Assembly (NCBI RefSeq): GCF_002209555.1
Contig: NZ_NJIF01000003.1
Location: forward strand, 62,001-126,000
Length of the DNA stretch: 64,000 nucleotides
Direction: 5' to 3'
DNA from: Achromobacter insolitus
GTDB taxonomy: Bacteria; Pseudomonadota; Gammaproteobacteria; Burkholderiales; Burkholderiaceae_B
The notes under the pieces were generated by a model. The model did not search any database, had not been told where the DNA came from, and was given only the letters and a program-made list of their open reading frames with translations. Position numbers and translations under genes: made by a program. Below are positions 28,511 through 39,995 of the stretch, in pieces (the first letter of the stretch is position 1; each line of letters opens with the position of its first letter).

Positions 28511-28680
28511 CCCAGGGTTATTTTTTTGTGGCGTTGTTGTCGGAAGAAGCATGGAGTAGACGAAAAAATCCAATGCTGACAAAGACATGAATGGCTTCTG
28601 GAATATTTCAATTGCGCAAGGATTGCGCATCTATCTTGCCGTCATCCACGTGGTAAACACATAAATCTCTGCATAACTTA

Positions 28681-28713
28681 CAAGAATCTGATATTTTTCG
28701 TATGAGATTCTTG
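28681..28713. promoter_or_regulatory. Inverted repeat CAAGAATCT-N15-AGATTCTTG
   Basis: Perfect 9-bp arms (28681-28689 and 28705-28713) separated by an AT-rich 15-base spacer, about 195 bases upstream of the first pha gene. A dimeric regulator site or cruciform is the likely reading; the T-rich loop also allows a terminator-like RNA hairpin, but no gene ends here. Confidence 0.5.
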
Positions 28714-28907
28714 GCCGGTCTTGCAAGAAAGCTATTGCGTTTGTTTCTGTCTGCGCCGTTCAATGGCGTTGGTTGATGTCCCCCGCGGGGCAACGTGTAG
28801 TGCAGCGACGCACCGGGCCAGGGTTCCGTCCGTTTTTCAATCCCCGGTCTGTTCGTCTTTCGCTGCCTTGCGCTGGCGGGAGGGGGCCCGGACACTCTCG
28901 GAACGCC

Positions 28908-31823
28908 ATGTCGCTGATCCTGATCCTCGCTCTGCCGTTTGCCGGCAGCCTGTGCGCCGCGCTGCTGCCATCCAACGCCCGCAATGCCGAGGCGTGGTTG
29001 GCAGGCCTCATCGCCCTGGTCTGTGTGGTTCTGGTCGCCAGCCTCTATCCCGAAGTCGCCAATGGCGGAGTGGTCCGCTTCGACATGCCCTGGGCGCCCG
29101 CCCTGGGCCTGCAGTTCACCCTGCGCATGGACGGCTACGCCTGGCTGTTCGCCCTGATCGTGTCCGCCATGGGCGCGCTGGTGGTGCTGTACGCCCGCTA
29201 CTACATGTCGCCGGAGGATCCGGTCCCGCGCTTTTTTTCTTTTTTCCAGGCCTTCATGGCCGCCATGCTGGGCGTGGTGCTATCGGGCAACCTGATCCAA
29301 CTGGTCATGTTCTGGGAAATGACCAGCCTGGCGTCCTTCATGCTGATCGCCTATTGGCACCACCGCCTGGACGCCCGCCGTGGCGCGCGCATGGCGCTGA
29401 CGGTCACGGGCGGGGGCGGGCTGTGCCTGCTGGCCGGCGTGCTCATCCTCGGCCATATTGTTGGCAGCTACGACATGGACCGCGTGTTGGCGGCGGGCGA
29501 CCTGGTGCGCGCCGATCCCTGGTATCCGGCCGTGCTGATCCTGGTGGCGCTGGGCGCATTGACCAAGAGCGCACAGTTTCCCTTTCATTTCTGGCTGCCC
29601 AACGCCATGGCCGCGCCCACGCCGGTGTCGGCTTACCTGCACTCGGCCACGATGGTGAAAGCGGGTGTGTTCCTGCTGGCGCGTTTCTGGCCAGTGCTCG
29701 CCGGCACGGACGAGTGGTTCTGGATCATCGGCGGGGCAGGCTTGATCACACTGGTGCTGGGAGCCTATGCCGCGATCTTCCAGCAGGACATGAAGGGCGT
29801 GCTGGCGTATTCCACTATCAGCCACCTGGGACTGATTACGCTGTTGCTGGGCCTGAATAGCCCGCTGGCGCTGGTCGCGGCCATTTTCCACATGATCAAC
29901 CACGCCACGTTCAAGGCCTCCTTGTTCATGGCGGCCGGCATTGTGGACCACGAAACCGGCACGCGCGACCTGAGCCGGTTGTCGGGGCTGTACAAGGCGA
30001 TGCCCATCACCGCCACGCTGGCGATGGTGGCGGCCGCATCCATGGCCGGCGTGCCGCTGCTAAACGGCTTCCTGTCCAAGGAAATGTTCTTTGCCGAAAC
30101 GACTTTCGTCAGCGGCGATCGCCTTACCGAGATCGGCCTGCCGCTGCTGGCGACGATCGCCGGGGCGTTCAGCGTGGCCTATTCGCTGCGTTTCATCCTG
30201 CAGGTGTTCTTCGGCCCGCCAGCGACCGACCTGCCGCGCGCGCCGCATGAGCCGCCGCGCTGGATGCTGTTTCCCAGCGCGCTGCTCGTCGCCATCTGTC
30301 TGCTGGTGGGCGTGGTGCCCGGCCTGACGGTCGGTCCCTTCCTCGCGACCGCAGCCCAGAGCATTCTGGGCCAGGACATGCCCGAGTACAGCCTGGCCGT
30401 CTGGCACGGGCTGAACCTGCCGCTGGTCATGAGCCTGGTCGCCACCATGGCCGGCATCCTGCTGTATCTGGCCTTGCGCGCGCATCAGCGCGCCAAGCCG
30501 GGCAGGGTGCCGTTCATCTACCGGCTGGATGGCCGCCGCACTTTCGAAGCGCTGCTGGACGGCTCCAGTGTTGCCGCCGCCTGGCTGCTGCGCTGGCTCG
30601 CGTCTTCGCGTTTGCAAGTGCAGATGCTGCTGATCGTGCTGGGGACGCTGTTCGTGGCCTGGCTGCCGCTGCGTGCGGGCGGCTGGCTCGAAGGCACCGG
30701 CCGCATGACTCCGATAGATCCGGCGTTCGCCTTGCTGTGGTTGGTGGGAGCGGGTTGTGCGCTGGCCGCGGCCTACCAGGCGAAGTACCACCGCCTGGCA
30801 TCGCTGGCGCTGGCCGGGGGGGCGGGGCTGATCACCTGCCTGACCTTCGTCTGGTTCTCGGCACCCGACCTGGCGTTGACCCAGCTGTCGGTCGAGGTGG
30901 TGACGCTGGTGCTGTTGCTGCTGGGCCTGCGCTGGCTGCCGCGTCGCATCGCGCAGGACGAGGACGAAAGCCTGAAGGTCACGCTGCGCGCGCGTGGTCG
31001 CCGCCTGCGCGACCTGCTGATGGCTGGCGCCGCCGGCACGGGCATGGCCGCGCTGGCCTACGCAGTGCTGGTGCGCCCGCAAGGCGACACCATTTCCTCG
31101 TATTTCGTGGACCGCGCGCTGCCCGATGGCGGCGGCACCAATGTCGTGAACGTCATCCTGGTGGATTTCCGCGGCTTCGATACATTCGGCGAGATTACGG
31201 TATTGGGTATCGTGGCCCTGACGGTCTATGCGCTGCTGCGCCGCTTCCGTCCGGCCGCGGAGAGCGCGGACCTGCCGCGCCAGCAGATCGACCAGGACGG
31301 GGGCGTGCCCGCCGCGCCGGACATCAAGTCGCTGGTGCCTGCCGGTTCGATGATGGTGCCCACCGTGCTGGTGCGCCTGCTGCTGCCCACCGCGGCCTTG
31401 ATCTCCGTGTATTTCCTGCTGCGCGGCCACAACCAACCTGGCGGCGGTTTCGTGGGCGGGCTGATATTTGCCACCGCGGTCATCCTGCAATACATGGTCG
31501 GCGGGGTCTACTGGGTGGAGTCGCGCAGCCGCCTCAACCCGCAGAACTGGATCGGCATCGGCCTGCTTTTCGCGGGCTCCGCCGCGGTGATCGCGTGGCT
31601 GGCCTACAAGCCTTTCCTGGCGGCGCTGTCGTGGGACATCGCGCTGCCGCTGGTCGGCCATGTGCATCTGTCCAGCGTGCTGCTCTTCGACCTGGGTGTC
31701 TACATGCTGGTCGTGGGATCGACCGTGCTGGTGCTGGTGGCGCTGGCTCACCAATCGCTGCGCGCGCAACGCAAGGCAGCCGCCGAAATCCAGGCGGCCG
31801 CCGCACAAACAGGGGAAGCCTGA
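28908..31823 (+). CDS. phaAB: Monovalent cation/proton antiporter subunit A/B fusion (PhaAB, MrpA-MrpB type)
   Basis: 971 residues. The N-terminal 500 residues are the NuoL/MrpA-like proton channel with the key blocks FHFWLPNAMAAPTPVSAYLHSATMVKAG (shown only in part by this motif). Further spans follow, and the C-terminal ~150 residues are the MnhB domain (FLLRGHNQPGGGFVGGLIFA). The A and B subunits, separate in Bacillus Mrp, are fused as in rhizobial Pha. The complex exchanges sodium or potassium for protons at the inner membrane and gives tolerance to alkali and salt. First gene of a tightly overlapping operon. Confidence 0.95.
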   Translation: MSLILILALPFAGSLCAALLPSNARNAEAWLAGLIALVCVVLVASLYPEVANGGVVRFDMPWAPALGLQFTLRMDGYAWLFALIVSAMGALVVLYARYYMSPEDPVPRFFSFFQAFMAAMLGVVLSGNLIQLVMFWEMTSLASFMLIAYWHHRLDARRGARMALTVTGGGGLCLLAGVLILGHIVGSYDMDRVLAAGDLVRADPWYPAVLILVALGALTKSAQFPFHFWLPNAMAAPTPVSAYLHSATMVKAGVFLLARFWPVLAGTDEWFWIIGGAGLITLVLGAYAAIFQQDMKGVLAYSTISHLGLITLLLGLNSPLALVAAIFHMINHATFKASLFMAAGIVDHETGTRDLSRLSGLYKAMPITATLAMVAAASMAGVPLLNGFLSKEMFFAETTFVSGDRLTEIGLPLLATIAGAFSVAYSLRFILQVFFGPPATDLPRAPHEPPRWMLFPSALLVAICLLVGVVPGLTVGPFLATAAQSILGQDMPEYSLAVWHGLNLPLVMSLVATMAGILLYLALRAHQRAKPGRVPFIYRLDGRRTFEALLDGSSVAAAWLLRWLASSRLQVQMLLIVLGTLFVAWLPLRAGGWLEGTGRMTPIDPAFALLWLVGAGCALAAAYQAKYHRLASLALAGGAGLITCLTFVWFSAPDLALTQLSVEVVTLVLLLLGLRWLPRRIAQDEDESLKVTLRARGRRLRDLLMAGAAGTGMAALAYAVLVRPQGDTISSYFVDRALPDGGGTNVVNVILVDFRGFDTFGEITVLGIVALTVYALLRRFRPAAESADLPRQQIDQDGGVPAAPDIKSLVPAGSMMVPTVLVRLLLPTAALISVYFLLRGHNQPGGGFVGGLIFATAVILQYMVGGVYWVESRSRLNPQNWIGIGLLFAGSAAVIAWLAYKPFLAALSWDIALPLVGHVHLSSVLLFDLGVYMLVVGSTVLVLVALAHQSLRAQRKAAAEIQAAAAQTGEA

Positions 31824-32167
31824 TGGAATTGATATACGCCATCGCTATCGGTGTCTTGGCGGGCTCGGGCGTCTGGCTGCTGCTGCGGCCCCGGACGTTC
31901 CAGTTCATCATGGGCCTGTCACTGGTTTCCTATGCGGTAAACCTGTTCATTTTCGGCATGGGCCGGCTGACCTCGGGGCGTCCGCCCGTTGTGGATCCCG
32001 CGGTGGCTCATGATCCTTCCTGGTATGCGGATCCGCTGCCGCAGGCGCTGGTGCTGACGGCCATCGTGATCGGCTTCGCCACCACCGCGTTGTTCCTGGT
32101 TGTGCTGCTGGCCTCGCGTGGCCTCACGGGTACCGACCACGTTGATGGACGGGAGTCCCAATCTTGA
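31823..32167 (+). CDS. phaC: Cation/proton antiporter subunit C (PhaC/MrpC)
   Basis: 114 residues with three helices, NuoK-like. Family signature near the first two spans: GVWLLLRPRTFQFIMGLSL and SYAVNLFIFGMG. ATG 31823 overlaps the preceding TGA by one base. The symbol here means the antiporter subunit, not the polyhydroxyalkanoate synthase that shares the name. It assembles with the A/B and D subunits in the membrane core. Confidence 0.95.
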   Translation: MELIYAIAIGVLAGSGVWLLLRPRTFQFIMGLSLVSYAVNLFIFGMGRLTSGRPPVVDPAVAHDPSWYADPLPQALVLTAIVIGFATTALFLVVLLASRGLTGTDHVDGRESQS

Positions 32168-33795
32168 GTTTCTGGCTGCAACACCTACCTGTCTTGCCCA
32201 TCGTCACGCCGCTGGCAGCCGGCGCGGCGATGCTCCTGCTGGCTGATACCCGCCGCTACACCCGTGGCGCCATTGCGCTAGCCTCGACCCTGGGCCAACT
32301 GGCCGCCGCCATCGCCTTGCTGGTGGTTGCGGGCGGCGGGGTGCCGGGCGTCTGGCCCGACGGGGTAGGGGTCTATCTCGTGGGCGACTGGCCCGCGCCA
32401 TTCGGCATCGTGCTGGTGGTCGACCGCCTGGCTGCGGTGATGTTGACCCTGACCGCGACACTCGGCCTGGCAACACTCATTTATGCGCTGGCGCGCTGGG
32501 ATCGCTCCGGCGTCCATTTCCATTCGCTGTTCCAGTTCCTGCTGATGGGCCTGAGCGGCGCGTTCCTCACGGGCGATCTGTTCAACCTCTTTGTCTTCTT
32601 CGAAGTCCTGCTGGCGGCATCGTATGGGTTGCTGCTGCATGGTTCCGGCGTGGCGCGCGTCAGCGCCGGCCTGCAGTACATCGCCGTCAACCTGGTGGCC
32701 TCCTTCCTGTTGCTGATCAGCATTGCGCTGATCTATGGCGTGACCGGCACGCTGAACATGGCGGACCTGGCGGTGCGCGCCGGACAGTTGACGGGCGCGG
32801 AGCGCATGCTGTTCGAGGCAGGCGCGGCCATCCTGGGCGTGGCCTTCCTGGTGAAGGCGGGCGCCTGGCCGTTGAACTTCTGGCTGGTCAAGGGTTACGG
32901 CTCGGCCGGCGCGCCGATTGCAGCCATGTTCTCCATCATGACCAAGGTGGGCATCTATGCGCTGCTGCGCATCGGCTCATTGCTGCTGCCCACGGGCGCG
33001 CCGGCGGCGTTCAGCCTGGACTGGATGTTCGCGGCCGGACTGGCCACGCTGCTGTTTGGCGGCTTGGGCCTGCTGGCGACCCAGCAGCTGGAAAAAATGG
33101 TGGGTTATTGCGTGATCGTGTCTGCGGGCACGCTTCTGACGGCGCTGGGCATGCCGGGCGTGACGCTGACCGGTCCGGCGCTGTTCTACCTGATCAGTTC
33201 GGTGCTGACGACCGGCGCGTTCTTCCTGCTGGCCGAGTTGATCGAGCGGACTCGCAGCTTTGGCGCCAACGTGCTGGCCGTGACCCTGGACGCGTTTGAC
33301 CTGGACGATCCAGCCTCGGTCAACCGGTCCGACGACGTGGTCGGCGTAGCCATTCCCGCGGCCATGGCATTCCTGGGCCTGGCCTTTATTTCCTGCGCCT
33401 TGCTGGTGACAGGCCTGCCGCCCCTGTCGGGCTTTGTCGCGAAGCTGTCGCTGCTGTCCGCCGCGGTATCGGCTGCCAACGAGTCGGTCGTGCCGATGGA
33501 TGCCTGGATTCTGGTGGCCGCCGTGCTGCTTTCCGGGTTTGCCGGCCTTATCGGGCTGGGTCGTACCGGCATCCGGGTGTTCTGGGCCAGCGATGACCGC
33601 AGCACGCCGCGCCTGCGTCTGATCGAAGCCGGGCCGGTCGCGGTGCTGTTGCTGCTTTGCGTGGGGCTGGCGGCCGGCGCGGGGCCCGTCTCGGCCTACC
33701 TGGACGATGCGGCCCGCTCGCTGGACCAGCCCAAGTCCTATATCGACGCCGTCATGTCCGCGCAGACCGTGCGCGGCCTCAAGGGAGGAAGCTGA
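32164..33795 (+). CDS. phaD: Cation/proton antiporter subunit D (PhaD/MrpD)
   Basis: 543 residues, NuoN/NuoM-like second proton channel with about 14 helices. The conserved KAGAWPLNFWLVKGYGSAG block and FNLFVFFEVLLAASYGLLLHG are visible. It begins at TTG 32164, inside the stop of phaC (TTGA overlap); no ATG or GTG is better placed, so this is a genuine rare start that may lower its yield. Stop overlaps the next ATG by one base. Confidence 0.94.
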   Translation: MSFWLQHLPVLPIVTPLAAGAAMLLLADTRRYTRGAIALASTLGQLAAAIALLVVAGGGVPGVWPDGVGVYLVGDWPAPFGIVLVVDRLAAVMLTLTATLGLATLIYALARWDRSGVHFHSLFQFLLMGLSGAFLTGDLFNLFVFFEVLLAASYGLLLHGSGVARVSAGLQYIAVNLVASFLLLISIALIYGVTGTLNMADLAVRAGQLTGAERMLFEAGAAILGVAFLVKAGAWPLNFWLVKGYGSAGAPIAAMFSIMTKVGIYALLRIGSLLLPTGAPAAFSLDWMFAAGLATLLFGGLGLLATQQLEKMVGYCVIVSAGTLLTALGMPGVTLTGPALFYLISSVLTTGAFFLLAELIERTRSFGANVLAVTLDAFDLDDPASVNRSDDVVGVAIPAAMAFLGLAFISCALLVTGLPPLSGFVAKLSLLSAAVSAANESVVPMDAWILVAAVLLSGFAGLIGLGRTGIRVFWASDDRSTPRLRLIEAGPVAVLLLLCVGLAAGAGPVSAYLDDAARSLDQPKSYIDAVMSAQTVRGLKGGS

Positions 33796-34277
33796 TGCGC
33801 CGCCTCTACTTCCTGTTCTTGCCCGTCTACCTGTTTGTCCTCTGGCTGGTGCTCAACGAGAGCGCCTCCGCCGGACAGGTTGCGCTGGGCATCGCGCTGG
33901 CGCTCTGGTTCACCTGGGCGGCCTCCCGCCTGCGTCCGCTGCGCGCGCGGCCGCGCCGGCTGTGGAAAGCCGTGCCGCTGTTCCTGCACGTGACGGCCGA
34001 CATCATCAAATCCAATATCGCCGTGGCGCGGCTGATCCTGAATCCGCGCCGCAATGATTTTTCGCCCGGGTTCATCATGATCCCGCTGACCATGCGCGAC
34101 CCGCACGGCCTGGCGATGCTGGCATGCATCGTCACGTACACGCCGGGCACCGTCTGGGTGGACCTGACCGACGACCACCGCCTCAAGCTGCACGTGCTCG
34201 ACCTGCAGAACGAAGGCGACTGGGTCAAGCTGGTTCAGGAACGCTACGAGCGCCCGCTGATGGAGATTTTCGAATGA
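33795..34277 (+). CDS. phaE: Cation/proton antiporter subunit E (PhaE/MrpE)
   Basis: 160 residues with two or three N-terminal helices and a soluble tail. Family marks are DIIKSNIAVARLILNP and the TPGTVWVDLTDDHRLKLH end. ATG 33795 overlaps the phaD stop and has GGAGG upstream (33785-33789). It is an essential accessory subunit in characterised Mrp complexes, without proton-channel homology. Confidence 0.94.
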   Translation: MRRLYFLFLPVYLFVLWLVLNESASAGQVALGIALALWFTWAASRLRPLRARPRRLWKAVPLFLHVTADIIKSNIAVARLILNPRRNDFSPGFIMIPLTMRDPHGLAMLACIVTYTPGTVWVDLTDDHRLKLHVLDLQNEGDWVKLVQERYERPLMEIFE

Positions 34278-34555
34278 ACAACATACTTTTCTGGGCCGCC
34301 TCCTTCGCCTTGCTCTGCTTCGCGCTGGGCATGGTCTTCGCCGCCATCCGGCTGCTGCGCGGTCCCACCGCCCAGGACCGCGTGCTGGCTCTCGATACGC
34401 TTTACATCAACGGCATGCTGACCATGCTGGTGTTCGGCATCCGCTCCGGCACGTCCGTGTATTTCGATATTGCGCTGCTGATCGCATTGTTCGGCTTTGT
34501 CGGCTCCACCGCGATGGCGCGTTTCCTGCTGCGCGGCGAGGTGATCGAGCCATGA
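34274..34555 (+). CDS. phaF: Cation/proton antiporter subunit F (PhaF/MrpF)
   Basis: 93 residues, three helices. Characteristic RLLRGPTAQDRVLALDTLYIN follows the first helix. Start overlaps the phaE stop by four bases (ATGA), and its own stop overlaps the phaG ATG in the same way. Small membrane subunit of the antiporter. Confidence 0.94.
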   Translation: MNNILFWAASFALLCFALGMVFAAIRLLRGPTAQDRVLALDTLYINGMLTMLVFGIRSGTSVYFDIALLIALFGFVGSTAMARFLLRGEVIEP

Positions 34556-34893
34556 TCGACGCACAGATCCCGTTGTGGGCGGGCATACCCGCCAGCATCC
34601 TGCTGGTGCTTGGCGGCCTGCTGGCGCTCACCGGCTCGGCCGGCTTGCTGCGTTTTCGCACCTTCTATGCGCGCATTCATGCGCCCACCCTGGGCAACAC
34701 CATGGGGTGCGGCTGCGTGCTGGGAGCTTCGATCCTGGTGTTTTCGGCGCTGTCGGCCCGGCCGGTGTTTCACGAAGTCATCATCACTCTGCTGCTGATC
34801 GTGTCGTCGCCCGTGACCGCCATGCTGCTGATGCGCGCCGCCACCTACCGCAATCGCTTGAGCAAGACTGACGCGGACCGCGACGCCAGCTGA
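34552..34893 (+). CDS. phaG: Cation/proton antiporter subunit G (PhaG/MrpG)
   Basis: 113 residues with three helices and the family block LLRFRTFYARIHAPTLGNTMG. Last gene of the antiporter operon; all seven functions A to G are therefore present in six genes, and the complex should be complete. After the stop, 128 bases without a clear terminator precede a different gene. Confidence 0.94.
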   Translation: MIDAQIPLWAGIPASILLVLGGLLALTGSAGLLRFRTFYARIHAPTLGNTMGCGCVLGASILVFSALSARPVFHEVIITLLLIVSSPVTAMLLMRAATYRNRLSKTDADRDAS

Positions 34894-35021
34894 ACCACGG
34901 TGCGCATGTTGCGCCGCGTCAATTGAAACGTCGGCTTACGATTTCAAGTCGCTGGACATGTAGCGGAAGCGTCATCGTGGGATAGTAGGGGGACGGTTCA
35001 ATCAACTTCAAGGAGCTGGCC

Positions 35022-35504
35022 ATGACTACACGACCCATGCACACCAAACGCCTCGCGGCGACGCTTTGCGCTGCAGGCTTGATGCTGGCTGCGGGAGCGG
35101 TCCACGCGGCAGATGCGACCGGCCGCGGCTCAGCTCAGTCCCAGTACCAGCAGGACATCGCCGCCTGCAAGAGCGGCGCCACTGGCCAGGATCCGGCCGC
35201 CTGCATGCGGGAGGCGGGCGCGGCGCGCCAGGAGTCGGGCCGCAACAACCTCAGGGACGGCAGCACCGATCAGCTTCAGCAGAACATGCTTGACCGCTGC
35301 AACCGCCTGCCCGCCGCATCGCGCCAGGATTGCGTCACGCAGATGACCTCGCCCACCAACGTGCGCGGTAGCGTGCAGGGCGGGGGTGTGTTGCGCGAAA
35401 CGGTGATCCAGGTACCGGCTGACAGCGTGCCTCCCGCGGCTGGCGCGCCTGGCATGGCACCCGCGCCCGCGTCGACGCCCATGACCGCGCCGGTCCGTCA
35501 GTAA
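35022..35504 (+). CDS. Small exported Cys-containing protein, unknown function
   Basis: 160 residues. Signal peptide at 1-29 (LAATLCAAGLMLAAGAVHA, then ADATG). The mature protein is hydrophilic, with four cysteines (IAACKSG, AACMREAG, LDRCNRL, RQDCVTQ) that could form two disulfides, and a Pro/Ala-rich tail. AAGGAGCTGGCC before the ATG is a good ribosome binding site. No family recognised; similar small periplasmic proteins are common in Bordetella relatives. Confidence 0.85.
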   Translation: MTTRPMHTKRLAATLCAAGLMLAAGAVHAADATGRGSAQSQYQQDIAACKSGATGQDPAACMREAGAARQESGRNNLRDGSTDQLQQNMLDRCNRLPAASRQDCVTQMTSPTNVRGSVQGGGVLRETVIQVPADSVPPAAGAPGMAPAPASTPMTAPVRQ

Positions 35505-35630
35505 AGCAGTCAGTAAAGAAAAGCAATCTTCCGGGCAGGGGGCGAGAACTTCGCCCTCGGGCCCCAAGGGGCGCAACCGCCGCCACATTCAGGCAAAATG
35601 GCGGCTGTCGCCCCTTTTTCACGCACATAC

Positions 35631-38006
<2,376 letters not shown>

Positions 38007-38056
38007 GGCGACAGGGCGGCGGGCTGTCCGCCCGCGCCGCCCTATGACTCGCGGAT

Positions 38057-39625
38057 CTACTTGAACAGTTTGTCGACCAGCGACTGCGCCTTCTGTTCGC
38101 TGCGTCGTTTTGCCTCGGCCTGCTCGGCGGGGGATTCGGCCGCCTTGCGGCATTCCGAGGCATAGCTTGCAAAGCGCGAGGCGCATTCCTGCGCCAGCTT
38201 GCGCGCCTGCTCCCAGCCCTGGGTCTGGCCATAAAAGCGTATGGCTTCCGGCCAAGCCAGCGCCGAACTCCGGAAGTACTCGAAGCCCTGGGCCATCAGC
38301 TTGGTGGCTGGGCCAGACTGACCGGCGCCCAGCAGGTTGTTGGCCCGCAGCACATACACCTGCCAGGCACGATCGTTCGCGGACGCCAGATTGCGGTCCA
38401 ACGGGGAGGAACCGCGTGCGCCCGACTCCGCCTGCGCCATGCTCAAGGTAAGCAGCGGCAGCGCATGGGTGGCGCTGGGTCCGGACGCGGCCTGGGCGGC
38501 GAGTTTGCGCGCCCGCGGGTAGTCCTGGGCCTGCAAGGCTTGCTGGGCCTCGCCCGCAGTCTTGTAGTTTTTCAGCAGCGCAGCGCTGCGGCGTTGCGAG
38601 CGGGCCTTGTTCCAGGGCGCGGTCGCGGCCGGCGGTCGCGGCTTGCCCGCCATCAAAGGCATGACTTGCTCGGTCAGCGAAGCCAGGCGCGCACCGGTGT
38701 CGGGGTGACTGACGGTGAGTTTCTTCCAGATGTCGTCCAGGCCATTGCGCAAGCCTACGCTGGCGCCGGCGACTCCGGAATTCAGCGACGCCTGCAATTC
38801 GGTCAACGGGGCAATGTTGTTGCCCTTGGCGGCTTCCTGCTTGCGCGTGTTGTCGGCCGCGGCCTGTTTGATCTGTTCGAGCATGCGCTGGCGCGCTTCG
38901 GCCTGGATCTTGGCGTTTTCGGCTTCCCAGGTGGCTTGACGCTCGAGGAACGCCTTGAACCCCTGCGTGTACGAGTAGCCGAGCGCCAGGCTGACGGTGG
39001 CGCCGAAGCGGTCGGCGTTTTCTTCCTGCTGGCGGCCCCACGCGGGTACCAGTACATTCTTGCCCAGCGTGTATGAGGCGATGACGCTGTCCACGGGGCT
39101 CCAGCCTGTGGCGCTGCCGGCCTTGCGGGCCAGCGCTACGCCCACCGCCGCCAGCGTCGCCACCTGGTCGGTCGCGGTATTGACCGACTCCATCTGGTGG
39201 TAATCCAGGTACACGTGGCCGAATTCATGCGAAAGAATGGCGACGATCTCGTCTTCGGACTCTGCGGAGGAGAGCCAGCCCATGGACAGATAGATATTGC
39301 CCGCGCCGGTGCTATAGGCTTCCAGCGCCGAAGACGAGGTCACATGGACCGCGCCCGGCCACTCGGGAACGCCCGCGGCGCTTTTGATCTTGGCGAGCAG
39401 GCCATTGAGGTAGTCCTCCATTTCCGGCATCGCGACCAGGCCCATGCCTTGCGCGCGCTGATTGCGCGCGTCCTGGCTGGCGTCGGGCCATTGGCGGTCG
39501 GTGGGGGGAGGTGGTAGTTGCCCGGTCGTTACCGAAAAACCCTTGCCTCCGGGGAGGGTGGAGCAGGCGCTAAGCAACAGGGCGGCGGACACGGCGGCCG
39601 TGCGCAGGAGATGGACGGATTTCAT
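38057..39625 (-). CDS. M48-family metalloprotease lipoprotein (BepA/LoiP-like)
   Basis: 522 residues. Lipobox LLLSAC makes Cys21 the lipidated residue, so it is an envelope lipoprotein. Zinc site HEFGH (133-137, LSHEFGHVYLD), with a third ligand in EENADRFGA. The second half (about 290-500) is helical with Ala-rich tetratricopeptide-like repeats, as in BepA, which clears stalled outer-membrane proteins. Last gene of a minus-strand trio with an SH3-like protein (7 bases upstream) and a CHASE2 protein, so it could be controlled or positioned by them. Confidence 0.93.
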   Translation of the reverse strand: MKSVHLLRTAAVSAALLLSACSTLPGGKGFSVTTGQLPPPPTDRQWPDASQDARNQRAQGMGLVAMPEMEDYLNGLLAKIKSAAGVPEWPGAVHVTSSSALEAYSTGAGNIYLSMGWLSSAESEDEIVAILSHEFGHVYLDYHQMESVNTATDQVATLAAVGVALARKAGSATGWSPVDSVIASYTLGKNVLVPAWGRQQEENADRFGATVSLALGYSYTQGFKAFLERQATWEAENAKIQAEARQRMLEQIKQAAADNTRKQEAAKGNNIAPLTELQASLNSGVAGASVGLRNGLDDIWKKLTVSHPDTGARLASLTEQVMPLMAGKPRPPAATAPWNKARSQRRSAALLKNYKTAGEAQQALQAQDYPRARKLAAQAASGPSATHALPLLTLSMAQAESGARGSSPLDRNLASANDRAWQVYVLRANNLLGAGQSGPATKLMAQGFEYFRSSALAWPEAIRFYGQTQGWEQARKLAQECASRFASYASECRKAAESPAEQAEAKRRSEQKAQSLVDKLFK

Positions 39626-39632
39626 CGGCAGC

Positions 39633-39989
39633 TCAGCGGCAGACGTTCTCGCCCGCGCCTGCGGTCGAACCCGTGGGCGGCGGCACGCCCTTGATGACGG
39701 TCCCGCACTGCGCGGCGGAGCCCCGCGCGACGCGCACGTGCATGCTGTCGACCCAGTAATCCTTTCCGTCGACGTTCACGCGGTAGAACTCGCTGGCCTC
39801 TTCCAGCACGGGCCACGGCATGCCCTGGCCTTCGGACCGAATCGCGGGCGTCCCGCCGTCGGGCTTGGCATACAGTGGCAATGGCTTGATGTTGAGGCCG
39901 ACGATGGCGTCGGCCGCGGCGGCGCCGGCGCTGGCCAGCGTTAGCGTGGCCGCGGCCAGCGCGATGAGCAGGGAGGAGGGCTTATGCAT
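39633..39989 (-). CDS. Small exported SH3-like protein
   Basis: 118 residues with a signal peptide cut near residue 26 (LASAGAAAADAIVG). The mature part resembles a bacterial SH3-like domain (YAKPDGGTPAIRSEGQGMPW, then FYRVNVDGKDYWVDSMHVRV) and has two cysteines near the end. It is periplasmic. Sandwiched between the protease gene (7 bases) and the CHASE2 gene (6 bases), it is certainly in the same operon. Family function is peptide or glycan binding in general; the target is unknown. Confidence 0.85.
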   Translation of the reverse strand: MHKPSSLLIALAAATLTLASAGAAAADAIVGLNIKPLPLYAKPDGGTPAIRSEGQGMPWPVLEEASEFYRVNVDGKDYWVDSMHVRVARGSAAQCGTVIKGVPPPTGSTAGAGENVCR

Positions 39990-39995
39990 GCGTTT

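Larger units (their letters stand above)
28355..28907. other. 553-base divergent intergenic region (Bug receptor / Pha operon)
   Basis: The largest non-coding stretch of the window. The central part (about 28510-28740) is markedly AT-richer than its surroundings. It contains two inverted repeats (28488-28510 and 28681-28713) and a tandem ATTGCGCA repeat (28610-28630). Both flanking genes start from it. No convincing ORF or RNA family is seen. Confidence 0.7.
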
